From: Bacteroidota bacterium
GTDB lineage: Bacteria; Bacteroidota; Bacteroidia; Bacteroidales; JAAUTT01
Assembly (NCBI GenBank): GCA_021779665.1
Contig: JAJYAG010000009.1
Location: 4,986 to 68,985, forward strand
Length of the DNA: 64,000 nucleotides
Reading direction: 5' to 3'
Of the stretch, positions 35,159 through 44,650 are shown piece after piece. The notes under the pieces were generated by a model that saw nothing but the letters and a program-made list of their open reading frames with translations, was not told the origin of the DNA and made no database searches. Every line of letters begins with the position of its first letter. Position 1 is the first letter of the stretch. Made by a program: the position numbers and the translations under genes.

Positions 35159-35674
35159 ATGACGACTCAAACACCCTCCAATCCCGCTGAAAAAAAGACA
35201 AGTACGTGGAAATATATCTGGCACCATAAACTGGTATTCTTTTTACTTCTATTGCTAATTGCAGGTGCAGGCTGGGCCGGAATAAAAATCCTTACCTTAA
35301 AGCGCGGATTTAACAAGGAAAAAGCTACAATCACCAATAAATTTGCTGAAGAAACTGCTCGTGTTTTTTCCTGGGCTGTGAGGGGCGAAATGTTGCGCGA
35401 AAACAAGGATCAGGTAAATCAATATTTCATGAATTTGGTAAAAGAACCCGGCTTTAAAAAAATTCAGCTGGTAGATATTTCCAATTCGACCGTTATAGTT
35501 TCTACTGATAAAAAAGATGAAGGAAGCGCTGTGTCCGACACTTCCATTCTAAATGCCACTGTTTCCCGCCAAATTACAAATGAGGATTATCTAAGAACTA
35601 TTACTCCGGTAATGGGATTAAATTCCAGAATGGCGGTATTGGTGATTGACAGGGAAATTCAATCAACTAAATAG
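35159..35674 (+). CDS. Membrane-anchored protein with periplasmic sensor-like domain
   Basis: 171 residues from the ATG at 35159. A charged cytoplasmic head (about 1-20) precedes one transmembrane helix near 21-40 (LVFFLLLLLIAGAGWAGI). The remaining 125 residues look like a single periplasmic alpha/beta domain, with a long helix and strands IQLVDISNSTVIVSTD and TITPVMGL, recalling PAS/Cache-type sensor domains. No output domain follows the sensor, so signalling would need a partner. Function unknown. It may share a transcript with the ABC permease 155 bases downstream. Confidence 0.7.
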   Translation: MTTQTPSNPAEKKTSTWKYIWHHKLVFFLLLLLIAGAGWAGIKILTLKRGFNKEKATITNKFAEETARVFSWAVRGEMLRENKDQVNQYFMNLVKEPGFKKIQLVDISNSTVIVSTDKKDEGSAVSDTSILNATVSRQITNEDYLRTITPVMGLNSRMAVLVIDREIQSTK

Positions 35675-35829
35675 ATATTGTACGTTTTCGAACACTCAAA
35701 TCGTTATTTCGTACATTATTAGTGGTATTTTACAACTGCTATTTTTAGCTATTACTTTGCCTCATAATCAATTAATCACTCATGGCATAATGATTGATTC
35801 GGCGTGATTGTATTGCTAATATTCGCTTT

Positions 35830-38253
35830 ATGATCCGCAGCTATTTTAAAGTCACTTACCGAAACCTTCTCCGACAAAAATCATTTGCATTTATAAATAT
35901 ATTCGGTTTAGCTATTGGATTAGCTTGCAGTATATTAATAGGACTTTATGTAAATCACGAATACAGTTACGATAAATTCAACCATCACTACGACCGGCTC
36001 TACCGGGTAATGCTCGACTTCAAAATGGGAACCAATACGATGTCGGGCCCTTTAAGTCCGGCCCCAATGGCAACAGAAATTCTAAGACAATTACCCGAAA
36101 TTGAAACAGCCGTAAGGATTCGCCACCAGGGTAATAATGCTGTAAGAACCGATAACGGCACCTTTTATGTTGAGAAATTCTTTTTTGCCGATTCTAATTT
36201 TTTCGAGATCTTCAATGTACACTTCATTTCGGGCGATCCCAAAACTGCACTCATCCGACCCTATACAGTAGTGATTACTGAGCAAACAAGCAAAAATCTG
36301 TTCGGTACAACAAATTCCGTGGGGAATTCCTTTCGGATTACAAACGGGGACTCAACCCTTTACGAAGTTACCGGGGTTGTAAAGCAATTCCCTTCCAATG
36401 CCCACTTCCACTTCGATATGCTGGCATCTATGTCGGGTTGCGCTGACAGCAAAGTGCTGATGTGGCTTGGAAATAACTATTACACCTATGTTCGTCTGAA
36501 AGAAGGAACAAACGTGAAAGAATTAGGAACAAAATTGACTGAATTGTTTGCCAAAAATGCATCGCCTCAGGTAGTGAAATTCTTCAACATTTCGATTGAA
36601 GACTTTATAAAAGCTGGTAACAAAAGCAACTATGGTCTCCAGAAGGTTACCGACATACACCTTAAATCGAACTTGAACTATGAGATAGAACCGAACGGCA
36701 ATCAGCTTTACGTTTCAATTTTTATACTCATAGCCATATTTGTATTACTCAATGCGTGCATCAATTTTACAAATCTTACCACAGCCCGGTCGGCAAACAG
36801 AGCTAAAGAAGTGGGATTGAGAAAAGTTTTAGGATCGGACCGGAAAGATCTTATTATTCAGTTCATTGCTGAATCGGTAGTGATAAGCTATATAGCTGTT
36901 TTAATGGCATTATTGATAGTTGAACTTTTACTACCACAGTTTAACAAGCTGCTAAACGTTAATCTTAACCTGAGTTTATCCGGGTATCTGAAGCTGTTTC
37001 CATTTGCAATTCTGTTTGCAACGCTGGTAGGAATAGTTTCGGGGACTTATCCTGCTTTTTATCTTTCGGCATTCAACCCTGAAAAAGTTCTAAAAAATAA
37101 ATTTCTTCAGGGGTCGAAGCGAAACTGGTTAAGAAACATACTTGTAATAACTCAGTTTACAGTTTCCGTTGTCATACTGCTATGCACGATGCTCGTAACT
37201 TCCCAACTTAAATTTATTCAGGATAAAAACCTGGGATTTGATAAGGACAAGCTGTTAATAATTGAACGCACCAATCCGATTAGAAATAATATGAAAGTAT
37301 TTATTGACGAACTTCGGAAATGTTCGGCAATTGAAGAAGTTTCTTTATCGGATGCAGTTCCTGTACGTCAATTCGGCGATGCAGGATATACTCTGAATGA
37401 CGGAAACTCCAAAGATATTTTCTTAATCAACAGATATTCTGTAAATAATCATTATCAGAAAACAATGGGAATCCAGATGAAAGAAGGACGTTTCTTTTCG
37501 GAAGAATTTCCGACTGATTCGTCAGCGGTGGTTATTAACGAAGCAACAGCGCGTTATCTGGGCCTTAAAGATCCGTTGGGTAAAGAAATATGGAGTTCCG
37601 GACAAGGCGATAATAAGGAAAAACACAAAATCATAGGTGTAATGGATGACTTTCATTATGAATCGCTGCATCGACCTGTAAGTCCTCTTTTACTGCATCT
37701 CTCCAAGGATTATTATGCCGGTTATGTAAACATCAGAATAAAAGAAGGAAAAGAAAACGACGTGTTTGAGTTTGTAAATCTCACCTGGAAAAACCTGGCA
37801 CCTGAAACCTCATTGCAGTATTTCTTTTTTAACGACCAGTTTGATAAAATGTATAAAAAGGAAATTGAGACCCGCAGACTGATGAATGTTTTCGCCATTA
37901 TTGCTATCCTGATTGCCGCTTTGGGCTTATTCGGTCTGGTAGCCTATTTGGCCGAGAAACGAACCAAGGAGATTGGTGTGAGAAAAGTTCTGGGCTCCTC
38001 GGTGTGGGAAATAATTCAACTTATGACTAAAGATGTTACGGTGCTTGTTATTCTGTCGTATGTGATAGCCGCTCCGTTTGCTTATTGGTGGATGAACCAC
38101 TGGCTCACACAGTTTGCATTTAAAACACCTGTTCACCTGTTCATTTTTATAGTAGCCTTAATTATAGCAATGTTGGTTGCCTGGTTAACAGTAATAGCTA
38201 TTGCAGTTAAAGCAGCAACACGAAACCCGATAGAATCGCTTCGGTATGAATAA
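35830..38253 (+). CDS. FtsX/MacB-type ABC transporter permease
   Basis: 807 residues from the ATG at 35830 (MIRSYFKVTYRNLLRQK); an in-frame TTG at 35794 would add 12. The protein is two fused permease halves. Each has an N-terminal anchor with a MacB-PCD periplasmic domain and three C-terminal helices with the FtsX motif (NRAKEVGLRKVLGS near 345 and KRTKEIGVRKVLGS near 725). These permeases work mechanically in the periplasm, driving efflux or signalling. No ABC ATPase gene is adjacent in the window, so the partner is encoded elsewhere. Very common in Bacteroidota in several copies. Confidence 0.9.
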   Translation: MIRSYFKVTYRNLLRQKSFAFINIFGLAIGLACSILIGLYVNHEYSYDKFNHHYDRLYRVMLDFKMGTNTMSGPLSPAPMATEILRQLPEIETAVRIRHQGNNAVRTDNGTFYVEKFFFADSNFFEIFNVHFISGDPKTALIRPYTVVITEQTSKNLFGTTNSVGNSFRITNGDSTLYEVTGVVKQFPSNAHFHFDMLASMSGCADSKVLMWLGNNYYTYVRLKEGTNVKELGTKLTELFAKNASPQVVKFFNISIEDFIKAGNKSNYGLQKVTDIHLKSNLNYEIEPNGNQLYVSIFILIAIFVLLNACINFTNLTTARSANRAKEVGLRKVLGSDRKDLIIQFIAESVVISYIAVLMALLIVELLLPQFNKLLNVNLNLSLSGYLKLFPFAILFATLVGIVSGTYPAFYLSAFNPEKVLKNKFLQGSKRNWLRNILVITQFTVSVVILLCTMLVTSQLKFIQDKNLGFDKDKLLIIERTNPIRNNMKVFIDELRKCSAIEEVSLSDAVPVRQFGDAGYTLNDGNSKDIFLINRYSVNNHYQKTMGIQMKEGRFFSEEFPTDSSAVVINEATARYLGLKDPLGKEIWSSGQGDNKEKHKIIGVMDDFHYESLHRPVSPLLLHLSKDYYAGYVNIRIKEGKENDVFEFVNLTWKNLAPETSLQYFFFNDQFDKMYKKEIETRRLMNVFAIIAILIAALGLFGLVAYLAEKRTKEIGVRKVLGSSVWEIIQLMTKDVTVLVILSYVIAAPFAYWWMNHWLTQFAFKTPVHLFIFIVALIIAMLVAWLTVIAIAVKAATRNPIESLRYE

Positions 38254-38322
38254 ATACTTAAAGATAATGAACACCAGGTATTAAGAAATTTCCAGTAAAC
38301 CCTCGGGCTAAAAGGAAAGATA

Positions 38323-38341
38323 TACGACCCGCAAGGTCGTA
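38323..38341. repeat. Small hairpin after the ABC permease
   Basis: TACGACC (38323-38329) and GGTCGTA (38335-38341) form a seven-bp stem around CGCAA. No T run follows. Possibly a mRNA 3' stem or a dispersed palindromic unit. Confidence 0.4.
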
Positions 38342-38445
38342 ATTCAGTCAAAATAATAGTTTAATAGTTTGTTAATGAAACATACAGGACAGTTGTGAAA
38401 TCAGGCCTGGTTTCATATTTAGCTTAACGCCTTTTTTCAGATCTT

Positions 38446-38501
38446 AAAAGTCAATCATTTGCATATTACCCAAAATGGTAATGAACAAATAATTGACTTT
38501 T
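38446..38501. terminator. Large bidirectional hairpin between the permease and thrA
   Basis: Three nested stems, AAAAGTCAAT/ATTGACTTTT, ATTTG/CAAAT and ATTACC/GGTAAT, are separated by symmetrical one-base and three-base mismatches around a six-base loop. The arrangement is fully symmetric over 56 bases. A and T runs at the ends suit termination on both strands between convergent genes. Confidence 0.8.
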
Positions 38502-38511
38502 ATAGCTTTCT

Positions 38512-40941
38512 CTATACATTAGCAACCCTTATCACATCGGCAAAAACGCCTGCCGCTGTAACTTCAGCACCAGCTCCATAACCTTTTATAATCATAGGTT
38601 GCTCATAATACCTTTCTGTAGTAAGTGTTATTATGTTATTACTTCCTTCCAGGTGGTAAAAAGGATGATCGGACGAAACAACTTTCAGCTCAATAGAAGG
38701 TTTCCCGTTTTCCAGGGAAGCGACAAAACGCCATTTTTTGTTCTCTTTTTCAAGAACCTTACGCTTAGCTTCGAACTCTGCATCATATTTCTTTACATTG
38801 ACCCAGAAATCGTCTAAAGAACCTGCAAAGCATTCTTTAGGGAGAAAAGTATTAATCTCAACCTGATCTTTCTCAATAGGATACCCGGACTCTCTTGCAA
38901 GAATCAGAAGTTTGCGCACCACATCGGTTCCACTCAAATCGATACGGGGATCGGGTTCCGAATATCCTTTTTCTTTGGCAAGTTCAATGGTTCTGCTTAA
39001 AGGTGTGCTTTCGCTGATGGTATTGAAAATAAAGTTGAGCGTACCGGAAACCACAGCTTCAATTTTCAGAATTTTATCGCCGCTGCGGATAAGGTCGTTA
39101 ATGGTATTTATAATTGGCAACCCCGCTCCCACGTTGGTTTCGAACATAAACCTGACACCTTTTTTGCGTGCTTTATTTTTTAAGTGGCTGTAATTCTCAT
39201 ACTCCGATGAACACGCAATTTTATTAGCAGTAACCACCGAAATATAATAATCGAACACTTTATGGTAAATGGATGCCACACTTTCGTTTGCTGTACAGTC
39301 AATTAAAACACTATTGCGAAGGTTTAACTTGGCCATCTGAAGCACAAAGTCATCGATAAGATAAGGTACGCTCTCTTTCTCAAACTCATCGAGGTAATTT
39401 TCGAGATTGATACCATCAGCTTTCATCAGCATACGTTTGGAATTGGCAATTCCCACCACGTTAATTTTCAGGCGATGATCCTCCATTAGACTGTTTTGCT
39501 GACGCAGAATCTGGTTCAGCAAACTTTTCCCAACATTCCCGATACCTACCAGAAACAGATGTAATTCTTTAAAGTGGGAAAGAAAAAAGCCCTCGTGAAT
39601 TGCATTTAAAGCTTTGCGCAGACTTATTTTCCTGATCACCACCGAGATGTTCAACTCCGATGAACCCTGTGCTGTGGCAATAACACTCACCCCATTTCGG
39701 GCAAGTGAAGAGAACAGTCCCGAAGATATGCCCGGAGTATTTTTCATCCTCTCCCCCACTATGGCAATAATGGAGAGATCGTCTTCCATCGATATTTTTA
39801 TTTCATTCCGGATAAAAACTTCAGTCTGAAATTCTTCTTCAATAGCTTCCCTTGCTTTTACGGCGTCGACAGGGCTCACGGCTACACTGATAGAGTACTC
39901 TGAAGAAGCCTGGGTTATCAGTATGACATTTGACTTGCTCTTGGCCAATGCACGGAATACTCTCATTGAAATTCCGGAAACACCAACCATGCCAGCTCCC
40001 TGAATGGTAATCATGGTAATATCGTCAATGGACGAAATCCCCTTAATTGGCGCGTTGATATTGCTTTCGAGATTGTTGCCAATGTAGGTTCCACGACATT
40101 CGGGATTAAACGTATTCTTGATTGCAACGGGAATATTCTTTTTATAAACCGGATGAATGGTTGGCGTATAAACTACCTTAGCTCCAAAGTGCGACAGCTC
40201 AATTGCTTCGGCATAAGTAAGAGAGTCGATAGCATAAGCTTTGGATACTTTGCGCGGATCGGCGGTCATAAATCCATCCACATCAGTCCAGATTTCCAAT
40301 ACCGATGCATTTAACGCAGCCGCAACAATGGCAGCGGTATAGTCGGACCCGCCACGTCCCAAAGTGGTAGTTTCATCGGCTTCGTTGCGGGCAATAAATC
40401 CTGGTATTACGGGAGTATGATCCAGAACTGAAAAATGACGGGATACCAAATCGTCGGTAAGATCGAAATCAACTTTAGCATTACCATAATTGGAATTGGT
40501 GCGGATAAAGCTGCGCGCATCATGAAACTTCCCTTTCCTGATAACATTTGAGAGAATATAAGCCGAAAGATGTTCGCCAAAGCTAAGGATATAATCGCTG
40601 GTTTTAGGTGTTAAATCCTTCAGGAGATAAACACCGTTAAGAATATCTTCTAGTTCATTGATCAACAGCTTTACCTGCGCCAGGATAGCGCTTTGAACGC
40701 GTGGATCGATGAGTTCGCGAACTGCCGAAAGATGACGAAGTTCGAGCTGTGCGAGTTCAGTGTGAAATGTATCATCGCGTTCAACAGCCATTTTCGACAT
40801 TCGGAGCAGCTGATCGGTAACGCCCTGAAAGGCAGAAACTACAACTATGCAGCTTTCCTGCTGCGCCTCTACAATGTTTTTGACCAATCGAACACGGTCG
40901 GGACTTCCTACCGAAGATCCACCGAACTTTAACACTTTCAT
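38512..40941 (-). CDS. thrA: Bifunctional aspartokinase/homoserine dehydrogenase
   Basis: 809 residues. The aspartokinase half starts MKVLKFGGSSVGSPDRV and carries TLGRGGSDYTAA. ACT-type regulatory domains lie at about 310-450 (ITIQGAGMVGVSG, IAIVGERMKNTPG). The homoserine dehydrogenase half begins near 460 with a Rossmann motif, LFLVGIGNVGKS, and holds VVTANKIA and VSGTLNFIFNT. It catalyses the first and third steps of the threonine and methionine branch from aspartate. Threonine feedback inhibition is expected from the family. No thrB or thrC is adjacent, and I see no leader peptide with Thr/Ile codons in the upstream 350 bases. Confidence 0.95.
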   Translation of the reverse strand: MKVLKFGGSSVGSPDRVRLVKNIVEAQQESCIVVVSAFQGVTDQLLRMSKMAVERDDTFHTELAQLELRHLSAVRELIDPRVQSAILAQVKLLINELEDILNGVYLLKDLTPKTSDYILSFGEHLSAYILSNVIRKGKFHDARSFIRTNSNYGNAKVDFDLTDDLVSRHFSVLDHTPVIPGFIARNEADETTTLGRGGSDYTAAIVAAALNASVLEIWTDVDGFMTADPRKVSKAYAIDSLTYAEAIELSHFGAKVVYTPTIHPVYKKNIPVAIKNTFNPECRGTYIGNNLESNINAPIKGISSIDDITMITIQGAGMVGVSGISMRVFRALAKSKSNVILITQASSEYSISVAVSPVDAVKAREAIEEEFQTEVFIRNEIKISMEDDLSIIAIVGERMKNTPGISSGLFSSLARNGVSVIATAQGSSELNISVVIRKISLRKALNAIHEGFFLSHFKELHLFLVGIGNVGKSLLNQILRQQNSLMEDHRLKINVVGIANSKRMLMKADGINLENYLDEFEKESVPYLIDDFVLQMAKLNLRNSVLIDCTANESVASIYHKVFDYYISVVTANKIACSSEYENYSHLKNKARKKGVRFMFETNVGAGLPIINTINDLIRSGDKILKIEAVVSGTLNFIFNTISESTPLSRTIELAKEKGYSEPDPRIDLSGTDVVRKLLILARESGYPIEKDQVEINTFLPKECFAGSLDDFWVNVKKYDAEFEAKRKVLEKENKKWRFVASLENGKPSIELKVVSSDHPFYHLEGSNNIITLTTERYYEQPMIIKGYGAGAEVTAAGVFADVIRVANV

Positions 40942-41293
40942 AAAATTACTTTTTTAGTTTACATATAAAAAATAAGCTGCCAGACCACTGAACATCCAGC
41001 CGCCGGTTATAAAAATTTATTCGTTAATAAGCTTTTAATGATTGACAGGCCGGAAACTTTCCCATGTGAACATGACCATTGTGTAGGTGCGGGTTCGCAT
41101 CGTACGCATGGCTGTTGTTGAGAAAGAAGAAAATCTAACAGTTTCCATTCTGTTTCTTGATTGTAAGTAAAATCTTACACTTTTAATCGTTTTGTAAGAT
41201 TTTGCTAAATAAAGAAAAAATCCTGAATTAAAAAAAGAAAATTTGTTGAGATTATAAAATGAAGCTTATGATCTGTAAAAAATTAATAATTCA
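40942..41293. other. Intergenic stretch of 352 bases between thrA and the NarL-type regulator
   Basis: The longest gene-free stretch. It contains the inverted repeat at 41162-41203 and an AT-rich tail. I see no RNA gene, no full promoter match for thrA and no leader peptide. Confidence 0.6.
41162..41203. repeat. Triple TGTAAG-type inverted repeat
   Basis: AAAATCTTACA (41169-41179) and TGTAAGATTTT (41193-41203) are perfect 11-base complements around 13 bases. A further TGTAAG at 41162-41167 pairs with the same CTTACA (41174-41179). Two alternative stems share one arm. It follows the stop of the regulator gene by about 90 bases; it could be a terminator or a regulator binding site. Confidence 0.55.
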
Positions 41294-41953
41294 TTAAATA
41301 TCTATCAGCTTATTCTTTATGGCAAACATTACCAAATGGGCGGTATTCTTTGAGTTTGTTTTATCCAGAAGATTAGCCCTGTGCTTGTCAACGGTGCGCT
41401 TGCTAATATGCAGGTTATCTGCAATTTCGTTGTTCGACAGCCCGTTGCAAATTTGAATAAGAACTTCTATTTCACGTTCGGAGAGCGCTTCTGTAAGTTC
41501 CTGCTCTTTATGACTGGAGCGAATGTTCTTCACAACATTGTAAAGCAATTCCTGCGAAAAGTATTTTCCTCCCTGATAAACCGTAATCAAAGCATTCTTC
41601 ACTTCGTTTATATCGGAATTCTTAAGCAAAAAGCCCTTCACTCCAGCTTCAATCATTTTGTAATAGTATTCTTCTTCGCCAAACATGGAAAGCGTTATAA
41701 CTTTCAGCTCCGGATATTTTTTCAGCGCTTCCTTGGTGGCTTCGATACCGTCCAGTACAGGCATATCGATATCCATCAATACAATATCGGGCTGTATGTG
41801 TGGAAGTAAATCAAGAAATTCCTTTCCATTTTCAGCCTCCGCAACAACGTTGAAATGGCCTGCGGTTGTGAGCAAAATTTTTAATCCGTTGCGAAAAAGG
41901 CTATGATCGTCAACAATGATTACATCAAGTATTTTTCCATTCAGGGTATTCAT
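41294..41953 (-). CDS. NarL/FixJ-family response regulator
   Basis: 219 residues. The receiver domain has DDH at 15-17, phospho-acceptor D61 in LMDIDMP, and the lysine in GFLLKNS. The C-terminal LuxR-type helix-turn-helix is at about 152-215 (LSEREIEVLIQICNGLSNNEIADNLHISKRTVDKHRANLL). It follows the kinase gene by six bases and is co-transcribed with it. The regulon is unknown. Confidence 0.93.
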   Translation of the reverse strand: MNTLNGKILDVIIVDDHSLFRNGLKILLTTAGHFNVVAEAENGKEFLDLLPHIQPDIVLMDIDMPVLDGIEATKEALKKYPELKVITLSMFGEEEYYYKMIEAGVKGFLLKNSDINEVKNALITVYQGGKYFSQELLYNVVKNIRSSHKEQELTEALSEREIEVLIQICNGLSNNEIADNLHISKRTVDKHRANLLDKTNSKNTAHLVMFAIKNKLIDI

Positions 41954-41959
41954 ATCAAA

Positions 41960-42928
41960 TTAAATTTTAACCCTTATCAATATTTTAGTTCCTGTTTCCT
42001 GGTTACTCTCAATGTCTATTTTTCCTTTAATGGTATTGATGCGCGAAATAATGTTTTTGTAACCCATCCCTTTCGGATTAGTATTGTCGTAAATTACTTC
42101 ATTCACATCAAAGCCAACACCATCGTCGCTGTAAGAGATAATGATACATTTGGGCTGATGCGTAAGCACAATCTCGATATTCCTGGCATTAGCGTGCTTA
42201 AGTGTATTATTGATAAGCTCGCAGGTAACCCTGTAAAGCACAACCTCAATGTTTTCATCGTATCTCTGATCGAAAGCATTGGTGTCAAAATTAATGCTTA
42301 TAGCTTTTGATTCTTCTATCTTATTGGTAAAATTTTTTAAAGCGCTCGCTAATCCAAAGTTGTTGAGTATATGCGGACTTAAATTATTCGAAATTTCCTT
42401 TATACTCTTAATAGACTCGTTTATAATAAGATCTGCATTTTTGATGATATGCTTTTTATCCGGATCGCTCTCCATTTCATTCAAGGTTGAAACTGAAAGT
42501 TTCACGGTTGAAAGTAACGGGCCTAAACCGTCGTGCAAATCTTTGGCAAACCGCCTGCGTTCCTTTTCTTCAGTCTGTATAATTGCATTTATAAGCCGCT
42601 TTTCAGCTTCCCTCCGCGATTGCTCCACCTTCTTGATAAAGTTAAAAATTCGCCTGATCAGCAAAACGCCAATGGAGAAAAGTAACGATGTAAATAACCC
42701 CAGCCAGGTGTATACAATACCCATATCAATGGGAATTTTTTCGTCGAGCACCGGCATGAGTTCAAAAATTCTCAACACCGCCATTAAAAGAAAACCAGCT
42801 GTAATAAGAATCCATGAAAGATTATACTTTGTAATCCTTGTTAACCTTATAGCGGCAACTGCAGCAACTACCTGCAATATAATGGATATTACAAGAGTTA
42901 TTTTGGTAATCATATTCGGGCCTTCCAT
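41960..42928 (-). CDS. NarX-type sensor histidine kinase
   Basis: 322 residues. Three membrane helices at about 8-28, 38-55 and 72-95 lack a sizeable extracytoplasmic domain, so the signal is probably sensed in or at the membrane. A coiled coil leads to the HisKA_3 dimerisation helix with the phospho-acceptor H132 in FAKDLHDGLGPLLS and to a HATPase with ELINNTLKHANA and DDGVGFD. It should phosphorylate the adjacent NarL-type regulator. A second in-frame ATG at residue 6 is a possible start. Confidence 0.92.
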   Translation of the reverse strand: MEGPNMITKITLVISIILQVVAAVAAIRLTRITKYNLSWILITAGFLLMAVLRIFELMPVLDEKIPIDMGIVYTWLGLFTSLLFSIGVLLIRRIFNFIKKVEQSRREAEKRLINAIIQTEEKERRRFAKDLHDGLGPLLSTVKLSVSTLNEMESDPDKKHIIKNADLIINESIKSIKEISNNLSPHILNNFGLASALKNFTNKIEESKAISINFDTNAFDQRYDENIEVVLYRVTCELINNTLKHANARNIEIVLTHQPKCIIISYSDDGVGFDVNEVIYDNTNPKGMGYKNIISRINTIKGKIDIESNQETGTKILIRVKI

Positions 42929-43030
42929 CGCAAATTGTTGAAAACTTCTGCAAATTAAGGAATAAAATTAGATCGTTACTATGATGGGTGGAATTCTAAA
43001 AATTTATAGTTTTACCACAACTTAGAAAGA

Positions 43031-43342
43031 ATGATGAACAGGTTAAAAAAGATATGGTTTGCAATTCTGCCTCTATTGAAAAATAAGTACACGCTGAGCT
43101 TGATACTGTTTTTCTCCTGGATCATTTTTTTCGACCAGAACAATCTGCTTGACCGTGTTGAAAACATTCGTCAGCTTCACCAACTGGAAAACGACCGCAT
43201 TTATTACATCGGGAAAATTAACGAGGATACTGAAAGATTAAAGGAATTAAAATCTAATTCCGGCAATCTGGAGAAATTTGCCCGCGAGCAATATCTCATG
43301 AAAAAACCTAAGGAGGATATTTTTATTATTGTCAAGGACTAA
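43031..43342 (+). CDS. FtsB/DivIC-like septum protein
   Basis: 103 residues. It has a short basic head, a transmembrane helix near 21-38 (YTLSLILFFSWIIFF), a coiled coil at about 45-80 (QLHQLENDRIYYIGKINEDTERLKEL type) and the conserved end LEKFAREQYLMKKPKEDIFIIV. This is the standard plan of septum-formation initiators that bridge FtsQ and FtsL in division. Two adjacent ATG codons (43031, 43034) are both possible starts. It stands alone on the plus strand, and its stop overlaps the convergent glycosyltransferase stop by three bases. Confidence 0.88.
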   Translation: MMNRLKKIWFAILPLLKNKYTLSLILFFSWIIFFDQNNLLDRVENIRQLHQLENDRIYYIGKINEDTERLKELKSNSGNLEKFAREQYLMKKPKEDIFIIVKD

Positions 43343-44598
43343 AGGCTTCCCAGGCCAAATCTGTCCCATTTACGGTAAACATGCAGCATTTCTTCGTACG
43401 ATTGGGGTGTCAGATCCTTTCCCTTGGATTTGAGCAATTTGCTGCATTCGGTTTTTACGGGCATTTTAGGATAGGAAATCTGAGCTGCAAAATTAAGGTA
43501 TTTCACAATTTTAAAGGCATCGAACCAATTAAAGAACCGTTTCCGGAAACTCTGAAACGTTCCGCTGTTGTCATAAATCTGGGCAATTGCTTTTTCCACT
43601 TCGTTTTCATGAAGAAACTGACGGAGAGCTGTATCAGTCAACATTGCTTCAGGTATGGATTTTTGATTATAGATGAGGCTTATGTTCTCAAAAAGATTTT
43701 TTAATGGCAGAAATGATGCATATTGATAAGTAAGAAAATCAGTCTGATCAGTCTCCATCCATTTTGTCATTGAGGCGCCGGTACCAAAGGGCACCCGGTT
43801 TGAAACCCTTGCCTGGGGAAAAACTGTGGTATCGTTAATCTCAGAATATCCGCCCAGCGAAATAATTTTATTGAGAAAATAAAAATCCTCTCCGGCCTTA
43901 AATTTATTCATTCCACCCTGTTTCACATAGGCACCGGCTCTGACAGCAAAACTGGAACCTACTGTATGATATGAGTTAGGAAAACCTGTAAAGCGAATCG
44001 CCTGCACCAGATACCGAAGATGTGTTTCGTACTGAATAATTCCTGAGCGCATGCGGCTACCTTCAATTTCCTGAAAGGAATGTTCAAAATATATGGAAGC
44101 TCCAGGTGTTTTAGGATGGGAAGTAAAATGCGCCGAAATCACTTTCAAATAATTGGATTCAACTTTGGCATCGGCATCAAAACCGCAGATTATACCATTT
44201 TCATTTCCAAGCCTGTTAAACCTGCTAACAGCTTCATCCATTCCAATCTTACGGGCTAAACCTACACCGGCAAATTTCTGTGGTAAATCGGGAACATACA
44301 TCGCAAAACACGAGAAGCCTGGTTTGTTATGTTCAGCTGCCCATGCTTTAATATTTTGAAATGATTGTCTGTTATACTCCATAACATCGGAACTACATTG
44401 CTCCCCAAAATTGATAACCACAATTATTTCCAGACAAATTCCATCGCGATCACACTTATATAATGACTCCAGCGAAGAAATTATATCGGGTTCGTTGAAA
44501 CAAGGGATAACAACAATTATGAAAGTTCCTTCAACAGGCAACACCGAAATTGAAGGACTGTGATGATGTTTGGAGAGATATTGATCGAAGTACAACAT
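43339..44598 (-). CDS. Family 2-like glycosyltransferase
   Basis: 419 residues, without membrane helices. The N-terminal GT-A fold has FIIVVIPCFNEPD near 27, the nucleotide-sugar acid motif as FDADAKVESNY near 164, and VGSSFAVRAGAYVKQGGMNKFKAGEDF near 240 with the late acidic ED. The substrate is unknown; the hydrophilic C-terminus differs from synthase-type family 2 enzymes. A terminator for the preceding OmpH gene lies directly before the start, so it needs its own promoter or readthrough. Confidence 0.82.
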   Translation of the reverse strand: MLYFDQYLSKHHHSPSISVLPVEGTFIIVVIPCFNEPDIISSLESLYKCDRDGICLEIIVVINFGEQCSSDVMEYNRQSFQNIKAWAAEHNKPGFSCFAMYVPDLPQKFAGVGLARKIGMDEAVSRFNRLGNENGIICGFDADAKVESNYLKVISAHFTSHPKTPGASIYFEHSFQEIEGSRMRSGIIQYETHLRYLVQAIRFTGFPNSYHTVGSSFAVRAGAYVKQGGMNKFKAGEDFYFLNKIISLGGYSEINDTTVFPQARVSNRVPFGTGASMTKWMETDQTDFLTYQYASFLPLKNLFENISLIYNQKSIPEAMLTDTALRQFLHENEVEKAIAQIYDNSGTFQSFRKRFFNWFDAFKIVKYLNFAAQISYPKMPVKTECSKLLKSKGKDLTPQSYEEMLHVYRKWDRFGLGSL

Positions 44599-44607
44599 AT
44601 TGAAACG

Positions 44608-44632
44608 AAAAAAGGGTGCCGAAGCACCCTTT
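44608..44632 (-). terminator. Terminator after the OmpH gene
   Basis: On the minus strand GGGTGC-TTCG-GCACCC, a stable UUCG-type tetraloop, is extended by A/T pairs and followed by six T. It ends 10 bases before the glycosyltransferase ATG. Confidence 0.93.
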
Positions 44633-44650
44633 ATATTTTTTGTTTTTCAA

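Noticed and set aside
40942-41293. Threonine leader peptide or riboswitch before thrA
   Set aside because: No short frame rich in Thr/Ile codons and no recognised riboswitch fold adjacent to the thrA start.
42279-42941. Plus-strand open frame of 220 residues
   Set aside because: Antisense to the NarX-type kinase; composition follows the codon pattern of the opposite strand.
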